This document shows positions 45,400-57,007 of a stretch of 64,000 nucleotides of DNA, piece by piece. The stretch covers positions 1-64,000 of the forward strand of contig JAXGGA010006502.1 in assembly GCA_038373865.1 (NCBI GenBank). The letters run 5' to 3'. The notes under the pieces are model-generated. The model was not told the DNA's origin. It saw only the letters and a list, made by a program, of their open reading frames with translations, and did not search any database. Position 1 is the first letter of the stretch; every line of letters starts with the position of its first letter. The DNA comes from Uloborus plumipes. Taxonomy: Eukaryota; Arthropoda; Arachnida; Araneae; Uloboridae. The position numbers and the translations under genes were made by a program.

Positions 45400-45402
<3 letters not shown>

Positions 45403-45444
<42 letters not shown>
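45403..45444. repeat. 42-base poly-T run
   Basis: A simple homopolymer, possibly the inverse of a retroposed poly-A tail, but no body sequence is recognised. Confidence 0.9.
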
Positions 45445-45445
<1 letters not shown>

Positions 45446-45769
45446 TCGAGTTTCACATCCAGTTCATTCTGGAATGTCTGGAATATAGACGACGCAATTA
45501 AAACATTGATACTAACCCTCAATATTTTATAGAACTTATGTAAAATTATTAGAACGAACTAATATTGTTCCACTTAAATAGCTGATAATGTATCTAATTT
45601 CTTTGATTGAGAACTCTCTTTCCCTTGCTCCGATGGACAGCAATTTTGGCCAAAATGTGGGCGACGGTCACTAAGTAGCAGTAACCCTGAACGGAGCACT
45701 TAGGTTTTATGACTTCGCGGCTCGAATACAAAGCCGTAATCCTCCAGTGAGGGGGGGTATGAAATCTTG

Positions 45770-45875
45770 CGAAAATCCCCGGTTCCAAAGGGTAGAAGCG
45801 ACGATTTCATCCCCGTCCTCAAAGGAAAAAAGAGTTACGGTACAGCATGTGTACCACCCGGTTCGGAAAGGTTAA
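45770..45875. repeat. Right piggyBac-type end: subterminal repeat, 14-bp inverted repeat, TTAA
   Basis: Contains TACGGTACAGCATGTGTACC, then CCGGTTCGGAAAGG and TTAA. It is the inverse counterpart of 26593-26715. The inverse string CCTTTGAGGACGGG just inside also resembles the CCTTTGGAGACGGG of the left end. Confidence 0.75.
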
Positions 45876-46843
45876 AATATCTAGCTTTAAAAATGCAGTT
45901 TGTACATCCGAAGAAACATCAGCTTTGACAGCCATCATAATGAATTGCTAAATGCGCCGGCAAAGCTATGCTTATGCAGCCTAGCACACCAGCATTTCCC
46001 ATTCAAGAAAGTTACAAACAATTACCTCATCAGAACACACCAAAAGTTGTAACTACACGAGGAAGAAATTTTCCGCTGACAGCCACCTAGTGTCAATCAA
46101 TCTGTTCAAATTGAATTATGTGTTGTAAACGCATATTGATACAACACTTTTTGAATAAATATGATTTGACATGCTCTGTTACAAGAAAATAATATCTTCA
46201 GCGAAATAATAGATAGAAACACTTCGGCAGATAAGTAACATAGTTCCGTAATAAAAGTTAAATTGTTTAAATTATTTCTTTCGTTTTTTTCTTTAATCAC
46301 TATGTTCTAAAAATACATCTTTTCAAAATGTTTTTTTTTTTCAACCATTTGTATCCAGTTCCAAAGACTTCATTGTTTACTGCAAGAAAATGACGATGAT
46401 TTGTCTTTCCTTTTATATGCGTGTATTTCCATCTTAAGTTTCTTAGGAATTTCGGTCGTAAAATCTGATTTACTTTTTTGTTCACCAATTTGAGACGTAG
46501 AGGTTTACCACCATAATTAGTAAGATTTTGAAGGTACGATCTACTTTCCGAAATACAGTGAAAATATACTTGAAAATTTATAAGAATAGTACCAAAAGAA
46601 AGAGAAAAACTTTCTGCTTGTGATAGAATATGTTTTTAACTTCCATGTCATAAAGAACTCGAGATATAACGTTTTTTAGCAAATGTGGCTTAGCTTTAAA
46701 TTTACAAAATTGGAAACCGATGTCATTGTTTGCGGCAAGGAAAGAAAATGATTTACAATGTTAATATGTTGTCAGTTACAATTTGTTAATAATTAAAATA
46801 CTTAATTGATTTTAGTATAAGGATTCTAAAATGAGCTCCAATT

Positions 46844-47105
46844 TTAACTCGCGAGAGCTCGTGCCGTTATTTCTAACACAAGCGCTCAAACGAGGGTTGA
46901 AAAAGACCCTAGTGCTCGCAAAAGACCCCCTTTTTTGCAAAAATGGAAATTGTTTAGAAAAATTCCAACCACACCCTCACATCAAGCAAGGACACAATTG
47001 CAGCTAACGAAAAGATGGTTTCATTATCCGGCTATGAAATTCCAAGAAATGGAAACCCAAATCGCTGGGATCGTTTTCGTCCCCGCGCGAGCTCTCGCGA
47101 GTTAA
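46844..47105. mobile_element. 262-bp TTAA-flanked MITE
   Basis: TTAACTCGCGAGAGCTCG at the left and its exact inverse CGAGCTCTCGCGAGTTAA at the right, so TTAA is on both sides. TTAA targets are used by piggyBac (and Kolobok) transposases. The ends differ from those at 26593/45875, so a different source element is implied. The ends are unusually CG-rich and self-complementary (CTCGCGAG, GAGCTC). Confidence 0.85.
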
Positions 47106-47232
47106 CTCTTTTTTCTGCTTTTACGACTATAAAATTTTACTAGTAAAGATTAAATTTCCTTTTTCGTGTTTATCATGTCCTTTCGAAAATAATTAAAGAT
47201 ATTTAAATTTAAATGGCTTTTTGACCGGTAAA

Positions 47233-47786
47233 GTTTGTTTCAATATGAGTTCGGCAATCGGGGTGATACTGGGTCATTTTTGGAGGAAGATGTAAAAGGA
47301 CCTCATGGGGCACATGAAATGCACGTCCGGATATTATTGCCACTTTTTTGCATCGGCTTATAGACCTTCCCAGGATATTTTTCAAGCCATATTAACAATT
47401 TTGGAGAGGTTTATAGTGTTATACGCCCGTAGTAGCAGCGATGAATCCATTAATGATGCCAGAAACCACTTAGTTATTCAGAAAAGTAGAGAAATCGACA
47501 ATCTGACTTTCCCTCACAAGATGCATCCCTTCAACATTCAAAAAGAACCGTCTATCAGGCTGGCTACTGCTAGGCTGAAATAATGGTTGCATTCCCAGGT
47601 CCTTAACTAGGTGAGTGATGTTAGAAACTGTTCAAAGTGGGTGGGAAATATTGTGGAGAACCATGCCAGAGGTTTCTCAGGCACGCAGGAAACTCGTACG
47701 ATGTGACTGCAAGAAAGGCTGCTATTATAAGTGTTAATGTGAGATGGCTGCTCTGCAGTGTACTGCTCTTTGAACATGTGGCAATC
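47233..47786 (+). pseudogene. Relic of a repeated arthropod ORF with Cys-rich C-terminus
   Basis: 47305-47583 gives ILERFIVLYARSSSDESIND and ARNHLVIQKSREID. After a shift, 47625-47786 reads WEILWRTMPEVSQARRKLVR, then CDCKKGCYYKC, a stop, and CEMAALQCTAL. The pattern of an ILE(R/E)F(V/I)VL(L/M)Y helix and a C-terminal CxCKKxC...C motif is one I associate with a family of repeated, uncharacterised arthropod ORFs. That recollection needs a search. Stops and frameshifts make it non-functional. Confidence 0.45.
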
Positions 47787-48139
47787 TTTGTAAAAAGTGA
47801 TATCAAGCTAAAATAAACATACTTTTGTTTATGTTCTCTTTTTCGAGAAGGGGAGGGGTTGTAAGCTTAGTTTTTCTTTATAAAAATTCTCAAGACAAAA
47901 ATATATTTAAAAAAACAAGTTTTTTATTTTGTTTTTCTTTTTCAGTTTGTAAACTTCCCGCTGCCCGCATGTGGCTCATTAGTAGTAGGTTAGAGACCCC
48001 AGTTCGATCCCTAGATTGATCAGTTATATTTAACACATTACGTATCTAGTAGTCAAAGATACTACGAGAACAAATGACGCAATGTTATGTTTTTATTTAA
48101 ATGATTTACATTAATTTCTTAAGTATTTAAATTAATTTG

Positions 48140-48330
48140 CAGTCGAACGTTAACATTAATAGTTAAAACGAACATAGATGGACCTTTAAACTTAGTTCGT
48201 CTTAAGCGTATTTAATTTTATCCAAAAAACAATAAATAACGTTATGTGTAATTAAATTAGGATCGGGATCGGTAGTTCGTCTTAGACGTAATTCATTTTA
48301 AGTGTGTCCGAATTGACGAGGTTCAACTTT
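48140..48330. repeat. Degraded pogo/Tigger-like repeat
   Basis: Begins GCAGTCGAACGTTAAC and ends with the inverse of GTTGAACCTCGTCAATTCGG. Internal strings TTAGTTCGTCTTAAGCGTA and TAGTTCGTCTTAGACGTAA repeat. Composition is typical of TA-targeting pogo-type MITEs, but the ends are too decayed to set exact borders. Confidence 0.4.
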
Positions 48331-49136
48331 ATTGTAATTAAACTGTTATTTATATAATTACGAGGAGCACACTCTTTATGCATAAACTAACAATGGCTCT
48401 GTATAGTTTAAACAGTGGTCATTTAACATTATTTAAAATGGTTTGAAGAAACTCTAAAGATACTTAGAGGGATGCTTTGGATTTCAATATCCTCTCTATT
48501 TTGGAGATCAGTTCTCTGGTTGTGAACAGGAGCCTCCCCACTCCCTCAAAACGTTTACACTTTCTCCCACCCTCTTCAAAATGTTAAATTCAATAAATGT
48601 TTACTTCGCTACTTATACAATACAGGTTATTGAAGATATAAAGACATTTGCATATGTGATAAAACAAGGAAATCAACTAAAAATGTCAAAACTTGGGGAA
48701 GCTGTATCTCAGAAACTATTATGGCTAACAAGTCCATTTTGGTATCAACTTTCATCAAATTTAATGTAGCTTAAATGTGTGTAATATGATATTTGTAAAA
48801 AACGTGCTCTTTCATGGTCAAAATAGGGAAATATCGGAAAAAGTACGAAAATTTTGCAGTTTGACGGCTGCCATTACTCCAATAGACGAAATCTCAGATG
48901 GCCGCATCCAAAATTAAATCGTTTGATGTGTATTACACGTGTGCCAAGTTTTGTGTTTCTCTCATAAAAGGCACATTCGGTCACATCATTCTAAAAACTT
49001 TTGATTTAAAGAAAGTGAAATGGAAATACACATTAAGTTATTAACCTACTGCTTAGAGCACATTTTCAGGAATAAATTCCTAAAATGATGAAAACAAAAC
49101 AGCAAAAATGAAATTTTCAGGGATAATAAAACATGC

Positions 49137-51947
49137 GTGGGGTAAAATGGGTCATTTTCCGCATTCGATTAGTCTTAGCATATAAAGATCTAATTATATT
49201 TTTTGCTTACTAACTCATGTTTTGTTGTCATGTATGTATGTACTAATTTAAAACAAGCAATATATTGCTTTGTCATTCTTTTGATGCACAAATATATCAA
49301 CTTATAGTGCAAAATAATTAAATTAAATCAAAAAGGCAATATTAAAAGCACAGCTTTTGTTCGATGAACTTCCTTCAGAAAATGTTGTTAAGAAGTTAAA
49401 CAAAAGTGACTTAATTTTGCCAAAGATAGAAGCCTAGGAACCTAATCATAAAAAAACATTCTACAGAGCTGAATTCAAATAATGCAGTTGAAGGAACGGC
49501 ACCAACATCTAAGATCTCAACAACAAGTGAGGCTGTTTCTTCGATATTGTAACAAGGCGAGTCAAGCATGTGTTATATTTTTATGCATATCTAGCCCACT
49601 CTCTCCTATATACCAATAACCAAAAGTAAAGAAAAAACAGCAAAAGATAACATAGCAGAAAATTACACTCATGCAGAAAGAAACTTCTGAAATTTCAACT
49701 CGAAAATATTGAAAAGACTGCGTACTGAGAGAGTCTAGAGATAAAAAATCAATTAAACTGAGAAAAGACAGAACACTAAATTAATAATAAATAAACCTTT
49801 TCTGTAAAAGAAATTTATAACTGAACCAAAGTGCATTGATAAAACCTTTAAGTTGGAAAACTGGAACAAGTTAAGTTTTTGGGGGAAAATGTCAAAAGTA
49901 TATTCTCATGACATCAGTCTTCATCACAATGTAGAATAACGTGCAATGAAATTTTAAAATACAGTAGACGTTTTTTATTTCCGGAGAGAGATGATGTTTG
50001 GAATTTTTTTTCATCGTAAACAGTGCTTGACATTCCTGACCCTGAAATAAAGCAAAAAACAATATTTCCTTCTAGAAATGCTTCTGTGCCAGTTGCTTTC
50101 TCATTAATGAACAAAAGTACAGAATTACTACACTAGGTGGCCAAAAGTATCCGGACACTTTCAAAAATTCACATTTTTACATATAGCTCGAAAAATAAGT
50201 GATCAATTGTTCTTTAATTTTAGTCATACAAAATATAGACTTCACCGAACATTTCCAAGTTGAAATTAAATTACCCTTGCATTTAGGGGACGACAAGAAG
50301 GGGGTTGAAAGAAAAACCGCTTTTTGACCATAACTCTTCGAAAATAGCTCGGAATAAGCTATCAATTTCAGTAATTAATTAGCATACTATGTATAATTAC
50401 TGTACAAATTTTTATGAACGTACCACTCTTACTTCTGAAGATATGAAACACTTTTGAAAAAACGGCAATTTTATTTGAAGGGTTTTTGCTCTTAACACGC
50501 AGAGTTTTTGATCAAACCTTATCACAACTTCAGGAAAGATGACAAAATAGAAGAGAAAGAACATACTAAAACGGTAAATAACAATTTAAAAAATTCGATG
50601 AGATATGAACGTTAAAAGGAAATAATTTTTCACGGCGCATGCGCGAACGACAGAAATTTATAACTACAAAAATATTGTAGCCTGATTTATACTGCATCTT
50701 ATAGAAAAAGTTCCAGTTGAATATCATGAAAAATGAAAAAGATATCAGCGATCTAGTGAGCTGTATTTCATTCATTCGCAGACAATACATAAATAGTGAG
50801 GGGTTGTCCACAAATAGTGTGGTGACAATCGATCATTTTTTTTTCAATGTTAAATTGTATACAGTTTGAAAATTTATATTCGGCATTGTCGTCACATTTC
50901 GTCTGTTCGGCCAAAAATACCTTATACGTAGGTTTCCAAAAGTATCCGGACACCCTCTGAAACGTTGGTTTTGAACGACGACGCAATAACCTTTAATTTA
51001 AAAATAGCTCTTTGTGGACAGACCCTCACTATTTATGTATTGTCTGCGAATGAATAAATTACAGCTCACTAGATCGCTGATATCTTTTTCATTTTTCATG
51101 ATATTCAACTGAAACTTTTTTTATAAGATGCAGTATAAATCAGGCTACAATATTTTTGTAGCTATAAATTTCTGTCGTTCGCGCATGCGCCGTGAAAAAT
51201 TATTTCCTTTTAACGTTCATATCTCATCGAATTTTTAATATTTTTATGTACCGTTTTAGTATGTTCTTTCTCTTGTATTTTGTCATCTTTCCTGAAGTTG
51301 TGATAAGGTTTGATCAAAAACTCTGCGTATTATGAGCAAAAACCCTTCAAATAAAATTGCCGTTTTTTCAAAAATGTTTCATATCTTCAGAAGTAAGAGT
51401 GGTACGTTCATAAAAATTTGTACAGTAATTATACATAGTATGCTAATTAATTACTGAAATTGATAGCTTATTCCGAGCTATTTTCGAAAAGTTATGGTCA
51501 AAAAGCGGTTTTTCTTTCAACCCCCTTCTTGTCGTCCCCCAAATGCAAGGGTAATTTAATTTCGACTTGGAAATGTTCGGTGAAGCCTATATTTTGTATG
51601 ACTAAAGTTAAAGAACAATTGATCACTTATTTCTCGAGCTATATGTAAAAATGTGAATTTTTGAAAGTGTCCGGATACTTTTGGCCACCTAGTGTATTTA
51701 ATAAATCGTGAAATTAAATCCTTTAAAGCCCTGACTCATTTTACCCTACTAGTGACCCGTTTTATCCCACGCTATATGATAAAATGGGTCACTGACAACA
51801 CATTTTCTAACTTATTTATCGTTATCAATATTTTGTTTAAATGTCACAATGAAGAGTCATTTGCTTATCCTCAGCAGTTTATTCACTGGTTGAATCATTA
51901 TATTGTTTGCTGTCAATGCCATTACTTTTTGACCCATTTTATCCCAC
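49137..51947. mobile_element. GTGGGGTAAAATGGGTCA element, interrupted by a nested palindrome
   Basis: Left end GTGGGGTAAAATGGGTCA; right end, read inversely, GTGGGATAAAATGGGTCA. Extra copies of the same motif, in both orientations, lie at 51728-51795. Near the left end, 49340-49440 reads KAILKAQLLFDELPSENVVK and KLNKSDLILPK before stops, a relic of a coding region. The 1.56-kb element at 50131-51694 was inserted later. Confidence 0.7.
50131..51694. mobile_element. Tc1-type palindromic element (1564 bp, ~690-bp arms)
   Basis: Ends CACTAGGTGGCCAAAAGTAT, mirrored exactly, continuing to CCGGACACTTTC. TA duplicated at 50129-50130 and 51695-51696. Arms ~50131-50820 and ~51008-51694 are near-perfect inverses. 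The ~190-bp spacer contains a third copy of the end motif (CCAAAAGTATCCGGACACC at 50937-50955). No transposase frame is present, so it is non-autonomous. The TA target and the GGCCAAAAGTATCCGGACAC style of end fit Tc1/mariner. Confidence 0.9.
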
Positions 51948-53578
51948 CTGAACCTAATCATTGAATAATTTAAACTATTTATCCATTTTCAGCAGTATAT
52001 CTTAATGTGTTAAGAAATAGAAATACGTTCTTAATTTTACTGCACTATGGACCTTGTAGAAGGCAGTGTACAACGGAACTGTTTCACATTAACTCAGGAA
52101 GAACAAGTAAAAACAGTTCAATTTATCCCTTTTTAACAAGACACTTCTAATACCTATACTTTAAATACATGCATACTTCGTCAAAGCCGCAATAAAATGA
52201 CTTGCATTGAATTTAAAGGTTACATGTACCCTTTTTTTTAAAAAGTGGGTCATATACATTTCGCATCTCGTTCCTACTTTCACTAGTTTTAAACCACACA
52301 CCAGCACGTTATTATTGCTTTGTAAAGAATGGTTTTAATGAAATTATATCTATTCCTTACACAGAATATATTTTTATTGACTCCTAAATGCACAAAACAG
52401 TTTATAAGCACATGCATTTTTATCTGAATAGCACGTGGGTTTAAACTTTAATGAAGGTATTAAAACGAAATGTGTTTTACACGCGCTATACAAAACTACC
52501 AACATAAATTAAATTTTCTTCCGAATCATGCATCTTATAGCCTTCTATTCATGTAATTGACATTCAGGAAAGTTTACCACTAAGTACTGGGAAATGTTGA
52601 ATTCAATTCAAGAAAGATTAAATTAATTTTGTTGAAAGCCACTAGAATGAAGCATGTCCATTCAAATCGTTCTTTTACAATACGCTTGCGTGATTAGACC
52701 AACAAAACCCTCTTACATTAATGACTAAACATTAAAATTAGGTGAGCAACACAGACTTGCTTCTCCTGTTAATTTAGAGTTATAAGCTCTGACTGCTTCC
52801 CTCTCTTTCACAGAAATGTGTTAAGATGCACTGAATTTGCAGTGAAGAAAATAAATCGATCGAGGGGGGGGGGACATACTACTGTATTTATTGATAAAGT
52901 ATAGTAAAATCCCTCACGTAACACGGAGGAATGTAATGTCTATCAAACGTGTTGGATTTACATGAACCTTAGGGTCTGCCTTTTTTTGTTTCGAAATCCA
53001 TTTTTGTATAGCGGGGAAAAAAAATCTCTGAATATTAAAAATGTATCTTTTGCTCTAGCTTTACCTTGATACTTTTCTTCGAGTTGCGAATTGCTTCGAG
53101 TGGTACTACAAAACCGTAGTTTATAAAGTGTAATATATACTTTTTTTTAAAAAACCACTTATGTGCTAACAATACATATATCTTTTAGTGTTGATTTCAA
53201 AAGAGTAACGGAAGGAAGAATTCGTAAGGGCCTACAGGACTTCGTAGGCGTAGGGACTCGTAGGCTCATCGGCTGGAGGACGTATGGATGGCCACCAGTT
53301 CGACCCTGATGACTATACATATCATCTGTGCTGTGGCTATGGAAGCAAATTTTACTATTGAAGGAGCGCAGTCTCAAGGATTCAAGGACGTACAGGTCTT
53401 TAGTAAGCTGACTTTCGCTAAACATGGATCCCCCCCCCCCCGCGCGACTGCCTATCACTTCTGTGGTGTGCAATGAATTCAAAGTTAATTGTAGTACACT
53501 ATTAATTGTATAAATCTTTCGTCTTTTTGTATTAGTCTTTCTGTAACTTTCATTGGGAATTGCTTCATACCTTTTGAA

Positions 53579-53611
<33 letters not shown>

Positions 53612-53689
53612 CGACGGCTAATAGAGTATAGGACGTAAGGACGCACAAACCGGAGGACGCTCACTTTGGCTAAACATCCACCTTGCAAT
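51948..53689. other. Non-coding, no supported gene
   Basis: AT-rich, with a GC-richer island at 53200-53460. Its overlapping frames (53159-53482 minus, 53288-53476 plus) read through a repeat-like stretch with recurring CGTA / GTAGG strings. I recognise no protein in either strand. A poly-A run of ~28 bases lies at 53583-53610. Confidence 0.5.
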
Positions 53690-54745
53690 ATAAAATATAT
53701 TGCGGTCCTAAATTGAGATAAAAACTATCCTATCATTTAAGTTAGACCAAACTGAAACTGAGTGCAAAATTTGGTTAAAAGTGGTTCAGTAGCTGAGGAG
53801 TCCATTGGTCACAAACACAGGGACACTTAATTTTTATATATTAAGATAAGAAAGATTATTACTTGTTTACTGCGCCCCAGAAGCTGCCAGAACGTGTGCT
53901 TTATGTCGCTCAGCCATGGAGGTGTCAAAAAAGGCTTAGTAAAAAGGCTTAGCCAAGAACACAGAAAAGCTGGTAGCTAAATACATAATTTGCAATAAAA
54001 AATATATTGCGGTCCTAAATTGAAATAAAAACTATCCTATCATTTAAGTTGGACCAAACTGAAACTGCGTGTAAAATTTAGTTAAAATGGGTTCAGTAGC
54101 TGAGGAGTCCATTGGCCACAAACACAGGGACACGTAATTTTTATATATTAAGATAAGAAAGATTATTACTTGTTTACTGCGCTCCAGAAGTTGCCAGAAC
54201 GTGTGCTTTATGTCGCTCAGCCATGGAGGTGTCCAAAAAAGGCTTAGTCAAGAACACAGAAAAACTGGTAGCCAAATACATAATTTGCAATAAAAAATAT
54301 ATTGAGATAAAAACTATCCTATCATTTAAGTTGGACCAAACTGAAACTGCGTGTAAAATTTGGTTAAAGTCGGTTCAGCAGCTGAGGAGTCCATGGGCCA
54401 CAAACACAGGGACACGTAATTTTATATATTAAGATAAGAAAGATTATTACTTGTTTACTGCGCTCCAGAAGCTGCCAGAACGTGTGCTTTATGTCGCTCA
54501 GCCATGGAGGTGTCAAAAAAGGCTTAGTAAAAAGGCTTAGCCAAGAACACAGAAAAGCTGGTAGCTAAATACATAATTTGCAATAAAAAATATATTGCGG
54601 TCCTAAATTGAGATAAAAACTATCCTATCATTTAAGTTGGACCAAACTGAAACTGCGTGTAAAATTTGGTTAAAATCGGTTCAGTAGCTGAGGAGTCCAT
54701 TGGCCACAAACACAGGGACACGTAATTTTTGTATATTAAGATATA
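53690..54745 (+). repeat. ~300-bp tandem repeat, about 3.5 copies
   Basis: Unit starts at about 53692, 53998, 54294 and 54588 (spacing 306, 296 and 294 bp). Each contains ACTATCCTATCATTTAAGTT, a GGTTCAGTAGCTGAGGAGTC-like string and ACACAGGGACACGTAATTTT. The third copy lacks CGGTCCTAAATT. The unit resembles the 3' tail of arthropod non-LTR retrotransposons (a '...GGTTCAG...' stretch followed by GTAATTTTTATATATTAAGAT), arranged head-to-tail. The 69-codon frame at 54223-54432 is part of the unit and not a gene. Confidence 0.9.
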
Positions 54746-54758
54746 GATATTTTTTATT

Positions 54759-55287
54759 TTACCAAAATTGATCTTAATAGACTCCATTATGCTTATTCAA
54801 CATTAATTTATATGTATGAGCAAAAAATGCGCCTAACGGCTTTTAATAAATTTCACAGGCATAATCGTTTTGTATTCCGCTTTATAATTTGATGTCATAC
54901 ACATTTAAATGTGAGTATATACCTCATTAATGGATACATTTACAGAAAAATATTCCCTACTAAAATGTTGCATACTTTGTTAGGTAGGACCCACAAACAC
55001 CTTTCTAAAATATGCTCACTTTAAATATAAATAAATGGAGGGTGGCCCACTTACCCCGTCCTAGGGGGTAAGTGTCCCCCCCCCCCCCCCACGCCATTTC
55101 GTAAAGAATAAGTTAGGTAAAAGTATTTAAAACATTTTTTAGGAAAAAATGCTGAACTTGTATTTATTAATAATGTCCAAGACAAAACAGTCAAAAAATT
55201 TAAGCTGTTTTGCTTTAAACTTGTGTATAAGGCTTTAAAAACGAACTGTTCTAAAAAGGGTGCCCGCTTACCCTAACCGACCCTAGT
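54759..55287. mobile_element. Fragment of TAGGGT...GGGTAAGTGGG element, right end present
   Basis: Matches 30496-30910 over ~420 bp and continues to a right end whose inverse reads TAGGGTCGGTTAGGGTAAGC, the counterpart of the left end at 29938. Together the two fragments define the element: short G-rich ends and internal CCCACTTACCCC / GGGGGTAAGTG pairs near 55050. Confidence 0.65.

Positions 55288-57007
<1,720 letters not shown>

Larger units (their letters stand above)
26593..45875 (+). mobile_element. Candidate piggyBac-type element with nested insertions (~19.3 kb)
   Basis: TTAA at 26593 is followed by CCTTTCCGAACCGG. The exact inverse, CCGGTTCGGAAAGG, runs into TTAA at 45872-45875. Inside each end lies a related subterminal motif: GGTACAAATGCTGTACCGTA at 26691 and, inversely, GGTACACATGCTGTACCGTA from about 45856. 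TTAA target duplication with short inverted ends is the hallmark of piggyBac, and a piggyBac transposase starts ~400 bp inside the left end. The span is far larger than typical (2.5-3.5 kb), in part because of nested elements such as 31611-34022 and 37877-42561. Alternatively the two ends belong to two separate copies and the pairing is accidental. Confidence 0.6.
45876..49136. other. AT-rich stretch with small repeat relics
   Basis: Besides the TTAA MITE (46844-47105), a coding relic (47233-47786) and a pogo-like remnant (48140-48330), I see nothing. The frames at 46106-46488 and 48581-48769 are AT-driven and unsupported. Confidence 0.55.

Noticed and set aside
52861..52960. Transposon end near a G-run (TAAAATCCCTCACGTAACACG)
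   Set aside because: A possible inverted partner nearby is too weak to define an element.
53690..54745. CRISPR-like array
   Set aside because: Whole ~300-bp units repeat without short repeats and unique spacers, and the context is eukaryotic.
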